Assembly: GCF_013376005.1 (NCBI RefSeq)
Contig: NZ_JABMJK010000016.1
Span: 1-64,000, forward strand
DNA: 64,000 nucleotides
From: Duganella sp. SG902
Lineage (GTDB): Bacteria; Pseudomonadota; Gammaproteobacteria; Burkholderiales; Burkholderiaceae_D
Reading direction: 5' to 3'
The notes under the pieces are model-generated. The model saw nothing but the letters and a program-made list of their open reading frames with translations. It had not been told where the DNA came from and did no database searches. The position numbers and the translations under genes are program-made. Below, in pieces: positions 16,618 to 26,848 of the stretch. Numbering within the stretch: position 1 is the first letter of the stretch; each line of letters starts with the position of its first letter.

Positions 16618-18045
16618 TTAGTTGGTAACTGCGTTGTTCGCTACGCGGAACTGTTGAAGTGCCGGCGGGGTCACCGCTTTTTCAGAGCGTGGCGTGCCTT
16701 CCGGCACCCAGTTGTACGGCACCGGTTGGGCGCGGTACAACCAATTGCTCAGCACTGGCTTGCCCGCGCCGGCCACCGGCGTCGGCGCGAAGTAAGGGCT
16801 GATGTATTCCCAGGCGATGTCGCCCTTGCTGGTGACCTGGAAGATGCGGCCGTTGGTGCCCTCGTCGATCAGGGTATTCCCGTTGGGCAGGCGGCGCGCG
16901 CTGCTGATGAAGGAGCTGTAGAAGCCCCAGTCAGGACCATTCGAATCGCCGCCGGTGTATTCCCACACGATCTGCTTCCTTATCGGGTCGATTTCCAGCA
17001 CACGCGAACGCGGCTGCACGCCCGGACCGATGCGCGGATAACCGGCCTCGCCCTGGTTGTCGAACACCAGCAGATTGCCGGCGCCCGGCAGGCCCGGCTC
17101 GATCAGGTGCGCATCGTGCTGGCCGATGATCTGGTCCACCGGACGCGGCAGCACACGCGGGCCACGCACCTGCGCCGGATAATCCGGGCCGAGGTTCCAG
17201 ACCACCTTGCCGCTCCGCTTGTCGATGATGACGATGAAGTTGGCCTCGCGCGAATCGATCAGGATGTTGTCCGGGTTGAAGCGCTGGTCGCCGGCATCGA
17301 ACCACTTGTTCGGCCCGAGCACCGACATGTTATTGATGTGCAGGTAATCGAACGGCGCGTTCTTGCCGCGCGGCGAGAAACCCGCCTTCACCAGCTTGAG
17401 CGACGCCGGCGTAAAGCCGAATTCATTCAGGTGCTCGGACGCCACCCATTTCCAGACGATGTCGCCCTGCTTGTTGACCTCATAGATCACATCATCCAGC
17501 ACCTGCGGCGCGGCGAAGCCTTTCACCGGATGCACCAGATTGGCCAGCACCAGGGTGTTGCCGTTCGGCAGACGGCGCCAGTCGTGATGCTGTTTGGCGC
17601 TGCCGCCGGGCACTTGCGCGTTGACCTTGCCTTCCACCGGCGCGGCGTAGGCGTCCTGCGCGCTACCGGCAGCGCCCCACTGCCACACCACGTTGCCGTT
17701 CCAGTCCAGCTCACCAATCGCCTGATTGCGCAAACCATTGCCCTCGTTGGAGGTGCCGGGCGCGCTGGCCAGCTGCACCAGCACATTGCCGCGCTGGCCG
17801 CCGGTCAGGGCCGGATCGAGCAGCACCGGCGGGAAGCCTTCGGCGTTCCAGCTGTGCACCTCGTTGCCGTTCATGTCGATCAAATGGGTTTTCTTGTCCT
17901 GCCCGCTGAAGATGACGTAGCTGTTGTACGCGGCGGCGGTGTCGTAGCGCGTGACGCCGGTCGGGTAGACACTGGGCGCCGCGCTCAAGTTGGCGGCGAG
18001 GGACAGCAGGGACAAGGCGGCGATTTTATAGGTATGGCGATGCAT
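16618..18045 (-). CDS. Aryl-sulfate sulfotransferase family protein (periplasmic)
   Basis: 475 residues with a Sec signal peptide (KIAALSLLSLAANLSAA, cleavage near residue 23). The repeated strand pattern (DMNGNEVHSWNAEG, DWNGNVVWQWG, NKQGDIVWKWVASEH, RSGKVVWNLGPDYPAQ, PIRKQIVWEYTGGD) is the six-bladed propeller of bacterial ASST-type enzymes. These move sulfate between phenolic esters through a sulfo-histidine, without PAPS. Candidate catalytic histidines are in KQHHDWRRLPNGN and IGQHDAHL. The start has GGAGAG upstream. It is first in the cluster with the TonB receptor and sulfatase. The actual donor and acceptor are unknown. Confidence 0.85.
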   Translation of the reverse strand: MHRHTYKIAALSLLSLAANLSAAPSVYPTGVTRYDTAAAYNSYVIFSGQDKKTHLIDMNGNEVHSWNAEGFPPVLLDPALTGGQRGNVLVQLASAPGTSNEGNGLRNQAIGELDWNGNVVWQWGAAGSAQDAYAAPVEGKVNAQVPGGSAKQHHDWRRLPNGNTLVLANLVHPVKGFAAPQVLDDVIYEVNKQGDIVWKWVASEHLNEFGFTPASLKLVKAGFSPRGKNAPFDYLHINNMSVLGPNKWFDAGDQRFNPDNILIDSREANFIVIIDKRSGKVVWNLGPDYPAQVRGPRVLPRPVDQIIGQHDAHLIEPGLPGAGNLLVFDNQGEAGYPRIGPGVQPRSRVLEIDPIRKQIVWEYTGGDSNGPDWGFYSSFISSARRLPNGNTLIDEGTNGRIFQVTSKGDIAWEYISPYFAPTPVAGAGKPVLSNWLYRAQPVPYNWVPEGTPRSEKAVTPPALQQFRVANNAVTN

Positions 18046-18156
18046 GACGCGGGCTCTCCGGAATAGACAATGCGTCTATATTACTAATCCACGCAGAAAG
18101 CCAGAACTAATATAACCAATCAAGAATATGCAAAAACTGCCTTAAACGCTGGCGGA

Positions 18157-18183
18157 CAAAAAAATGCCGGCGAGGCCGGCATT
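18157..18183 (-). terminator. Rho-independent terminator downstream of glnB
   Basis: The stem AATGCCGGC (18163-18171) / GCCGGCATT (18175-18183) has a 3-nt loop and is followed on the minus strand by seven T's. It ends the nadE-glnB transcript before the sulfotransferase gene, isolating the two units. Confidence 0.9.
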
Positions 18184-18203
18184 CCGAATAAGGCTGAAAC
18201 AAC

Positions 18204-18542
18204 TTACACCGCGTCCGGGCCGGTCTCGCCGGTACGGATACGGATCACCTGTTCCACGTTCTGCACGAAGATCTTGCCGTCGCCGATCTTGCCGGTGCGC
18301 GCGGCCTTGATGATGGCGTCCACCACCTGCTCGGCCACGCCATCGTCGACCACCACCTCCACTTTGACTTTCGGCAGGAAGTCGACCACGTATTCGGCGC
18401 CGCGATACAGTTCGGTGTGGCCCTTCTGGCGGCCGAAGCCTTTGACTTCGGTGACGGTCAGGCCGGTGACGTTGACTTCGGCCAGTGCCTCACGCACCTC
18501 GTCCAGTTTGAACGGCTTGATCACAGCGGTAATCTGTTTCAT
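18204..18542 (-). CDS. glnB: P-II nitrogen regulatory protein
   Basis: 112-residue trimeric signalling protein that reads 2-oxoglutarate, ATP/ADP and glutamine status and is uridylylated on a T-loop tyrosine. The T-loop GRQKGHTELYRGAEYVVDF carries Tyr51, and the ATP-binding stretch RTGKIGDGKIFV is intact. An AAGGAG site precedes the ATG. The gene sits behind nadE rather than beside amtB, favouring glnB over glnK; the sequence alone does not separate the paralogues. It has its own likely promoter (18597-18624) and terminator. Confidence 0.93.
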   Translation of the reverse strand: MKQITAVIKPFKLDEVREALAEVNVTGLTVTEVKGFGRQKGHTELYRGAEYVVDFLPKVKVEVVVDDGVAEQVVDAIIKAARTGKIGDGKIFVQNVEQVIRIRTGETGPDAV

Positions 18543-18596
18543 GACTTCTCCTTATCTAAAAAATCCGGGCGCAGCTAACTGCAGGCGTTTGGGTCT

Positions 18597-18624
18597 ATTG
18601 TAATCGACAGCCGCGCGCTGTCCA
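18597..18624 (-). promoter_or_regulatory. Candidate sigma-70 promoter of glnB with an internal palindrome
   Basis: On the minus strand, TGGACA (-35, 18619-18624) and TACAAT (-10, 18597-18602) are separated by 16 bp, each one mismatch from consensus. The palindrome GACAGC-CGCGC-GCTGTC (18606-18622) fills the spacer and could be an operator. It lies 55 bp from the glnB start, in the nadE-glnB gap. Confidence 0.55.
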
Positions 18625-18642
18625 CGCGCATAAGCTTATTCT

Positions 18643-20697
<2,055 letters not shown>

Positions 20698-20789
20698 GTC
20701 AGCTCTTTCGGGCATGCAAAATCAAATTATCGCACGGGCAAAGCGCGCCCGCATGCGCTAGACTGGCACAACTTTACCTGGGAGGCAGT

Positions 20790-21917
20790 GTGGCGGAAGC
20801 GGAGTTATCGATCATCGACTCGTTGGCGGACATCGATCCGGCGCAGTGGCAGGCGCTGGCCGGCGACAATCCCACGCTCAGCTACAGCTTCCTGCACGCG
20901 CTGCACGAAACCGAATGCGCGGCGCCGCGCACCGGCTGGTCGCCGCGCTACCTGGTGCTGCACCGGGATGGCGTGCTGCGGGCGGCCATGCCGCTTTACC
21001 TGAAGGACCACAGCCGCGGCGAGTACGTGTTCGACCACGCGTGGGCCGACGCCTTTCACCGCCACGGCATCCCGTACTATCCAAAGCTGCTGTCGGCGGT
21101 GCCGTTCACGCCCGTGACCGGCGGCCGCCTGCTGGCGCACAGCGCCGAGGACCGCGCGTTGCTGGCGCGCGCCGCGCTGCAGGTGGCGCGGGAGCTGGGC
21201 ACGTCCTCGCTGCACATCCTGTTCCCGGACGAGGGGGACAAGCAGGCGCTGGCCGACGCCGGCTACATGCTGCGCGAGGGCGTGCAATTCCATTGGGAGA
21301 ACCAGGACTACGCCGACTTCGACGCCTTCCTCGCCACCATGAAAATGGAGAAGCGCAAGAAGCTGCGCCAGGACCGCAGGCGCGTGCAGGAGGCCGGCAT
21401 TCATTTCGAGCACCTGGCCGGCGCCGCGATCAGCGACGAGGTGCTGCGCTTCTTCCACCAGTGCTATATGTCGACGTACGAGGCGCACTTCTCGCGGCCG
21501 TATCTGTCGCTGGCCTTCTTCCAGCGCCTGCTGGCCGCGATGCCGGACAACCTGATGATCGTGCTGGCGAAGCGCGGCGAGGAGCCGGTGGCGGTGGCGC
21601 TGAACCTGGTGGGCGGCAACGTCATGTACGGGCGCTACTGGGGCACGCGCGAATTCGTCTCCGGCCTGCACTTCGAGACTTGCTACGTGCAGTCGATCGA
21701 CTACTGCATCCGCCACGGCATCGCCCGCTTCGAGGGCGGCGCGCAGGGGGTCCACAAAATGTCGCGCGGACTGGTGCCGACGCCGACCTGGTCGGCGCAC
21801 TGGGTGGCCGATCCGCGCTTCGCCGACGCCATCGCCGACTTTTTAGCGCAAGAAACCGCCGCGATGAACGACTATATCGACGAATTGGCCGAGCATATTC
21901 CGTTCAAAAATTCATAA
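20790..21917 (+). CDS. GNAT/FemAB-like protein of the COG3146 (DUF482) family
   Basis: 375 residues, cytosolic. The sequence follows the COG3146 'peptidogalycan biosynthesis' proteins, which have a double GNAT fold like FemAB: YSFLHALHETECAAPRTGW near the start, LPLYLKDHSRGEYVFDHAWADA, MKMEKRKKLRQDRRRV in the middle, and FEGGAQGVHKMSRGLVP near the C-terminus. No biochemical role is established that I know of. The start is GTG at 20790 with GGGAGG upstream. It is divergent from nadE and followed by a Crp-type regulator 58 bp on. Confidence 0.82.
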   Translation: MAEAELSIIDSLADIDPAQWQALAGDNPTLSYSFLHALHETECAAPRTGWSPRYLVLHRDGVLRAAMPLYLKDHSRGEYVFDHAWADAFHRHGIPYYPKLLSAVPFTPVTGGRLLAHSAEDRALLARAALQVARELGTSSLHILFPDEGDKQALADAGYMLREGVQFHWENQDYADFDAFLATMKMEKRKKLRQDRRRVQEAGIHFEHLAGAAISDEVLRFFHQCYMSTYEAHFSRPYLSLAFFQRLLAAMPDNLMIVLAKRGEEPVAVALNLVGGNVMYGRYWGTREFVSGLHFETCYVQSIDYCIRHGIARFEGGAQGVHKMSRGLVPTPTWSAHWVADPRFADAIADFLAQETAAMNDYIDELAEHIPFKNS

Positions 21918-21975
21918 GGGAAACCCGTATGGGGTTACAATAGGGCAGTTCCCTCAGTAACGTGGCAAAACCAGC

Positions 21976-22617
21976 ATGAATGCAGATTTCATAAAACAGC
22001 GTAACCGTTTCAAATCCGCCACGATGAAGCGGATTGATGTCACCGAAGAGTCGTACAACAACGTCACCAACATCCTGGCCACCATCGCCAAACCGTTCCA
22101 CGTGCGCAAAGGCGAATACCTGCAGCGCGCCGGCGTGCCGGCCACGCAGGTGCACTGGCTGGCCAGCGGCGTGGCGCGCAGCGGTTTCTTCAACCGCGAA
22201 GGCGTGGAAGTGACGCTGCGCTTCTACCGCGAGGGCGAATCGGCCACCACCCTGACCGACCTGATCAACGGCGAGAATGGCCAGCCGGCGGTGCAGTTCC
22301 TGATCGCGGAAACGCCGATCCACGGCTTCACGCTGGACTGGAAAACCGCGTCCGAGCTGCGCGCGCAGGATGAGGGCATGCAGCAATATCACCTGAACAT
22401 CGCCATGCACGGGCTGCAGGCGCTGGCGCAGCGCGCCTACAGCAGCGGCGAGACTTCCGCGCAGGAGCGGCTGGCGGCGTTCCGCGAGGAGTACCCGGGG
22501 CTGGAGGCGCGCATCTCGCAGCGGGCGGTGGCGTCCTACCTCGGCATCACGCCGCAGTACATGTCGCGCCTGCGCCGCGAGGCCGAACAGGCGTCCGGCG
22601 CACCGCGCCAGCCGTAA
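21976..22617 (+). CDS. Crp/Fnr-family transcriptional regulator
   Basis: 213 residues. The N-terminal ~130 residues form a cyclic-nucleotide-binding-type beta roll (FHVRKGEYLQRAGVPATQVHWLASG), without a clear cAMP-binding RxS signature or Fnr cysteines. The C-terminus is a compact helix-turn-helix (ISQRAVASYLGITPQYMSRLRRE). Members of this subgroup often respond to unknown or redox signals. A second possible start at 22024 (MKRIDVTEE) exists; neither has a good ribosome binding site. The gene runs directly into the 43-bp inverted repeat at 22621. Confidence 0.82.
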   Translation: MNADFIKQRNRFKSATMKRIDVTEESYNNVTNILATIAKPFHVRKGEYLQRAGVPATQVHWLASGVARSGFFNREGVEVTLRFYREGESATTLTDLINGENGQPAVQFLIAETPIHGFTLDWKTASELRAQDEGMQQYHLNIAMHGLQALAQRAYSSGETSAQERLAAFREEYPGLEARISQRAVASYLGITPQYMSRLRREAEQASGAPRQP

Positions 22618-22620
22618 AAC

Positions 22621-22710
22621 TCCGGGGTCAGGTCCTCCATTTCTACACGAGCCCAGCAGTAGGCGAGCCTACTGCTGGGCTCGTGTAGAAATGGAGGACC
22701 TGACCCCGGA
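22621..22710. repeat. Perfect 43-bp inverted repeat with a 4-nt loop
   Basis: Positions 22621-22663 are the exact reverse complement of 22668-22710, separated by CGAG. Each arm starts TCCGGGGTCAGG and contains a CCTCCATTTCTACACG core. It begins 3 bp after the Crp-family stop codon and ends 23 bp before the ppa terminator. Such a perfect arm is far longer than a terminator needs and suggests a mobile palindromic element (MITE or REP-type relic). Transcribed from either side it would form a very stable hairpin. Confidence 0.95.
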
Positions 22711-22733
22711 ATGCGGAATGCGCCGCAGTGAGA

Positions 22734-22753
22734 AAAGGCCCCGAGGGGCCTTT
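22734..22753 (-). terminator. Terminator of ppa
   Basis: The inverted repeat AAAGGCCCC (22734-22742) / GGGGCCTTT (22745-22753) lies 3 bp downstream of the ppa stop on the minus strand. The T tract after the stem is short (CTTTTCTC), so the terminator is modest. The adjacent 43-bp palindrome may help. Confidence 0.65.
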
Positions 22754-22756
22754 GCA

Positions 22757-23296
22757 TTATTTCGCTGCTTCTTTCTGGTAGTTGGCGACGCCAGCCAGGA
22801 TTTCCTGCTTGGCTTCTTCCGGACCGTACCAGCCATCGATCTTGACCCATTTGCCTTTTTCGAGGTCTTTGTAGTGCTCGAAGAAGTGCTGGATCTGGCG
22901 CAGGCGCAGTTCGTTCAGGTCTTCCGGCTTCTGCCAGTGGCTGTAGATCGACAGCACCTTGTCGACCGGCACGGCCAGCACCTTGGCGTCTTCACCGGAT
23001 TCGTCGGTCATTTTCAGCACGCCGATCGGACGGCAACGCACCACCACGCCTGGAATCAGCGGGAATGGGGTGATCACCAGCACGTCCACCGGGTCGCCAT
23101 CCAGCGACAGGGTGTTCGGCACATAACCATAGTTGCATGGGTAGTGCATGGCGGTGCCCATGAAGCGGTCAACGAAGATCGCGCCCGATTCCTTGTCCAC
23201 TTCGTATTTGATCGGATCAGCGTTCATCGGGATCTCGATGATGACGTTGAAATCGTTAGGCAGATCTTTGCCGGAAGACACTTTGTTCAAGCTCAT
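22757..23296 (-). CDS. ppa: Inorganic pyrophosphatase
   Basis: 179-residue family I soluble pyrophosphatase that hydrolyses PPi to phosphate, pulling biosynthetic reactions forward. The signature DGDPVDVLVI, with its metal-binding aspartates, is near residue 67, preceded by NYGYVPNTL. The C-terminus EGVANYQKEA fits the family. The length is typical (about 175). MSLNKVSSG was chosen over a start 29 codons upstream because GAGG sits 8 nt before it. Confidence 0.96.
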   Translation of the reverse strand: MSLNKVSSGKDLPNDFNVIIEIPMNADPIKYEVDKESGAIFVDRFMGTAMHYPCNYGYVPNTLSLDGDPVDVLVITPFPLIPGVVVRCRPIGVLKMTDESGEDAKVLAVPVDKVLSIYSHWQKPEDLNELRLRQIQHFFEHYKDLEKGKWVKIDGWYGPEEAKQEILAGVANYQKEAAK

Positions 23297-23415
23297 GGAT
23301 TTTCCTCTGTTTGCAGGGCTGTGTTTAACCGCGACATTATATCCAAGTACAGGCCGCTTGTGCGGCGCAACACGCTTGAACATTTGTTATGATGAGGCCT
23401 GTTCTTATTTGGAAT

Positions 23416-24483
23416 ATGAATATGATCTTCCGCCAACTGTTCGATCCCACCTCGTCCACCTACACTTATCTGCTGGGCGACGGCGGCGAAGCGGTGCTGA
23501 TCGACCCGGTGTACGAGCAGGTGCCGCGCGACCTGGCGCTGCTGCAGGAGCTGGGTCTCAAGCTGCTGGCCACGCTCGACACCCACGTCCACGCCGACCA
23601 TGTGACCGGCGCCTGGCGCCTGCATCAGCGTTGCGGCAGCGCGATCGCCGTGTCAGCGGCGGCCGGCGCCAGCGGCGCCGACCAGTCCTTGCGCCATGGC
23701 GACCGCGTCCCGTTCGGCGGCCGTCACCTGAGCGTGCGCGCGACGCCGGGCCACACCGGCGGCTGCCTGACCTTTGTGCTGGACGATGAGAGCATGGCCT
23801 TCACCGGTGACAGCCTGCTGATCCGCGGCTGCGGCCGCACCGATTTCCAGCAAGGCAGCCCGCAGCAGTTGTTCGCCTCGGTGCACGAGCAGATCCTGAG
23901 CCTGCCGCCGGCCTGTCTGCTCTACCCCGCGCACGACTATCGCGGCATCACCGTCACCAGCGTGGCCGAGGAGCGGCGCTACAATCCGCGCCTGGGCGGC
24001 GATGTGGACGTGGGCGATTTCACCGGCCACATGAACAACCTCAACCTGCCGCATCCCAAGCTGATCGCGGTGGCGGTGCCGGCCAATCTGCGCTGCGGCA
24101 AGCCGGAGGGCGACGCCCCGACCGACACGCCGGACTGGGCGCCGCTGACCCTGCGCTTCAGCGGCGTGTGGGAGATCGAGCCGATGGCCTTGCTGGAGCT
24201 GCTGGACAAGGTGCAGGTGGTGGACGTGCGCGAGGCGCCGGAATTCATCGACCGCCTCGGCCACCTGAATGGCGCCACGCTGGTGCCGCTGTCGCAGCTG
24301 ACCGGACGCATGGACGAGTTCGACAAGGCGCGGCCGATCGTGGCCGTGTGCCGCTCCGGCGTGCGCTCGGCGCAGGCCAGCGTGCTGCTGGCCAAGGCCG
24401 GCTTCGGCAAGGTCGCCAACCTCGCCGGCGGCATGCTGCGCTGGAAAATCGAAGGCTATCCGGTGGAATCCGATCCCGTTTAG
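23416..24483 (+). CDS. Persulfide dioxygenase-rhodanese fusion (PRF-type)
   Basis: 355 residues. The N-terminal ~235 residues are an ETHE1-like metallo-beta-lactamase domain with iron ligands in THVHADH, TPGHTGG, FTGDSL and YPAHDY, and the ETHE1 signature GCGRTDFQQG. It oxidises glutathione persulfide to sulfite. The C-terminal ~100 residues are a rhodanese with loop VCRSGVRS, whose Cys carries sulfur between thiosulfate and glutathione. The fusion is known from Burkholderia-type PRF enzymes. The start is uncertain: ATG 23416 or 23422, no clear ribosome binding site. The stop overlaps the convergent hemY stop. Confidence 0.9.
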   Translation: MNMIFRQLFDPTSSTYTYLLGDGGEAVLIDPVYEQVPRDLALLQELGLKLLATLDTHVHADHVTGAWRLHQRCGSAIAVSAAAGASGADQSLRHGDRVPFGGRHLSVRATPGHTGGCLTFVLDDESMAFTGDSLLIRGCGRTDFQQGSPQQLFASVHEQILSLPPACLLYPAHDYRGITVTSVAEERRYNPRLGGDVDVGDFTGHMNNLNLPHPKLIAVAVPANLRCGKPEGDAPTDTPDWAPLTLRFSGVWEIEPMALLELLDKVQVVDVREAPEFIDRLGHLNGATLVPLSQLTGRMDEFDKARPIVAVCRSGVRSAQASVLLAKAGFGKVANLAGGMLRWKIEGYPVESDPV

Positions 24484-25676
24484 AGGATGGTGGCCAGCGC
24501 GCACTGGCGGTAGTGGTTGGCGGCCTCCTCTTCCTGCCCCAGCGCTTCGTGCATCTGCGCCAGCTTGAGGTGCGATTCGCGCACCATGCGTGAATCGGCG
24601 GCGTCCGACAACGCCTGCTCCAGGTAGCGCTGGGCCTTGCCCCACAGTTTCTGCTTCAGGCACAGGGAACCCAGGGTCAGCGCCAGTTCGGCGTCGGTCG
24701 GGCGGGCGTTGGCCCAGTTCTCGCAGTGCTCGATCTGCATCAGCAGCGCCTGCGAACCGGCCGGCGCGGCCGCTTCGCGGTAGGCGCGCACCACGCGCTC
24801 GTCCCAGTCGGCGTTCAAGGATTCCTCCGCCACCACGCGCGCCTCGTCGTGCAGGCCGCGCGCGTTCAGCGCGGTCGCCGCGCGGCACGCCACGTACGGC
24901 TTGACGCGGTCGCCGCTCGGCACGGTGGACCAGACCCGCAGCAGCGATTCGGCGTCATGACTGGGATCGGACAGCAGATCGTCATACGCCAGCTCGCGCA
25001 AACGCGACGACAAGGCCGGATGCAGCGCGCGGTGCTTGTCCAGCGAGCGCACCAGACGCAGCACTTCCGGCCAGTTCTTGGCCTGCTGCTGCGCCTTCAA
25101 CGACATCTGCAAGGCATGGATGTGGCGCGTGCCGCTGGCGTTCAGTTCGCGCACCGCCTCCAGCGCCTGCTCCGGCTGGTGATCGTCGACCAGCAGCTCG
25201 GTCATGGTCATCAGGCGCGCGGTCTTCATGCTGTTGTCGCCCACCAGCTTGTTCAGCCACTGGTCGCGGCGCTGCGCCTGGCGCATGCGGTGCGCGGCGC
25301 GGGCGCCGATCAGCGCCGCCACGCCGGCGTTTTCCGGCAGCTCGGAGGCGCGCAGGGCCGCCTTCTCGGCGTGGCCGAAGCGGCCTTCGAACAGGGCCTT
25401 CAGCGCCTCGCGCAGGCCCTTGTTGCCGTCGCGCTCACGCTTGTGCTGGCGGTAGGCGGCGACCTTGCCCGGCATCTTGACGGTGGCGCGGAAGGCGCGG
25501 ATCAGCACGTACAGGAAGGCGAACAGCGCCACTTCCAGCACCACGAAGAAGTTCAGCGACAGGTCGATGCGGTGCGGCGGATAGAACAGCACCACATTGC
25601 CCGGATTGAAGCGCGCCGTCACGGCGATGCCGATGGCGGCGGCCATCATGGCGACTAACCAGAGAAATAAACGCAT
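24480..25676 (-). CDS. hemY: HemY-type TPR membrane protein of the haem operon
   Basis: 398 residues, inner membrane. There are two N-terminal membrane segments (FLWLVAMMAAAIGIAVTA and FFVVLEVALFAFLYVLI), then a tetratricopeptide domain in the cytoplasm or periplasm with repeats such as GRFGHAEKAALRASELP and the C-terminal KLWGKAQRYLEQALSDAAD. Proteobacterial HemY is not the Bacillus protoporphyrinogen oxidase of the same name; it sits with hemCDX and may organise or regulate haem synthesis. It starts 2 bp after hemX. Its TAA overlaps the convergent TAG of the sulfur gene. Confidence 0.92.
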   Translation of the reverse strand: MRLFLWLVAMMAAAIGIAVTARFNPGNVVLFYPPHRIDLSLNFFVVLEVALFAFLYVLIRAFRATVKMPGKVAAYRQHKRERDGNKGLREALKALFEGRFGHAEKAALRASELPENAGVAALIGARAAHRMRQAQRRDQWLNKLVGDNSMKTARLMTMTELLVDDHQPEQALEAVRELNASGTRHIHALQMSLKAQQQAKNWPEVLRLVRSLDKHRALHPALSSRLRELAYDDLLSDPSHDAESLLRVWSTVPSGDRVKPYVACRAATALNARGLHDEARVVAEESLNADWDERVVRAYREAAAPAGSQALLMQIEHCENWANARPTDAELALTLGSLCLKQKLWGKAQRYLEQALSDAADSRMVRESHLKLAQMHEALGQEEEAANHYRQCALATIL

Positions 25677-25678
25677 GA

Positions 25679-26848
25679 CTATGGCTTCGCTTTGTAGTTG
25701 CGCACAGCGTTCAGGCTGTCGGACAGGGTCGGCATCTCGATCGCCAGGTTGCTGCTCTGCACCTGGCGCAGCAGCGCCTGCACGGTCTGGGTGGAACGGG
25801 CGCGGGTGTCGAAGTATTTGACCAGCGCCTCCTGCGCCGCGATCAGGTCGGCGCGGAAGGCGCCCTCGTTACGCGACAGCAGCGCCATGCGCGCGTTCAG
25901 CAAACGCAGCTTGAGGTTCTCGCGCAGGAAGTAGGCCTGGGTCGGCGACAGCATCAGCGCGTCCGGCGTCTCCACATTGCGCACGCGGATCAGCTGGCGC
26001 ACGTCGGTCCACATTTCGGTGCTCCAGCCGGTCCAGCCGTCCTGCAGCGCCTGCAGCCATGGGCTGGTGGCCTCCTCCACCTTGACCGGCTTGCCATCCT
26101 TGCCGTGCACCACCTTGGCGGCCCTGGCCTTCTTTTCCGGCGGCGCCGGCAGAGTCGGCTTCTCGTCCGCCAGCATCGGCAGCAGGTCGATCTGCGCGAT
26201 GGCGTTGTCGAGGCGCAGCGCCACGCCGACCGAATCCACGCTCGGCAGCGCCTTCAGCTTGTCGGTGTCGCGCGCGATGGCGCGGCGGATGGTGATGAAT
26301 TGCGGCTTGTCCGAACGCGACAGGCTGCGGTCGGCGTTTTGCAGCGCGATCAGCGCGCCCGGCACGTTGCCGGCCAGCTGCAGCTGCTGCGAGGCGGTCG
26401 ACAGCACTTGCTCGATCTCGGTCAGCGCCCACTCGTCGCGGTTCTTGGACAGGTCCTGGTACAGCTGTTCCAGCGCCAGTTGCTGGCTTTGCGCCTCCTG
26501 CTGCTTGCTCTCCAGCAGGGCCACCTTGGCCTGCAGTTCCTTGGTGCTCTCCTGCACGTTGCGCACCAGGTTGCCGGTGTCGGCGTTCAAGGCATCGCCC
26601 TTTTGCAGGCGCAGCGCCATTTCCTCGCGCAGCTTGTTGACGCGCGCGTGCGACGACCAGGTCTGGCCGGCCAGCAGTATGGTCAGCACGACGATGCCCA
26701 CCAACAGCATCTGCGGCTGTTGCAGGGTTTCGAGCAGGCTCGGTTCTGGCTGGGCCGGCGCGGCGGGGGCGTTGGCCGCGGGCGGCGGAGTCTCGGCGGC
26801 TTTCGCGGACGAGACCGCTGGATCGGGTAATGTAGGCAAATCGTTCAT
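25679..26848 (-). CDS. hemX: HemX membrane protein (annotated uroporphyrinogen-III C-methyltransferase-like)
   Basis: About 389 residues. A Pro/Ala-rich cytoplasmic N-terminus (~45 aa) is followed by one membrane helix (MLLVGIVVLTILLAGQTW) and a periplasmic coiled-coil region (LREEMALRLQKGD, LLESKQQEAQSQQLALEQLYQDL). Despite the usual name, no methyltransferase motif is seen. The start at 26848 overlaps the hemD stop in an ATGA arrangement, suggesting translational coupling; an ATG two codons upstream (26854) is an alternative. Confidence 0.9.
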   Translation of the reverse strand: MNDLPTLPDPAVSSAKAAETPPPAANAPAAPAQPEPSLLETLQQPQMLLVGIVVLTILLAGQTWSSHARVNKLREEMALRLQKGDALNADTGNLVRNVQESTKELQAKVALLESKQQEAQSQQLALEQLYQDLSKNRDEWALTEIEQVLSTASQQLQLAGNVPGALIALQNADRSLSRSDKPQFITIRRAIARDTDKLKALPSVDSVGVALRLDNAIAQIDLLPMLADEKPTLPAPPEKKARAAKVVHGKDGKPVKVEEATSPWLQALQDGWTGWSTEMWTDVRQLIRVRNVETPDALMLSPTQAYFLRENLKLRLLNARMALLSRNEGAFRADLIAAQEALVKYFDTRARSTQTVQALLRQVQSSNLAIEMPTLSDSLNAVRNYKAKP

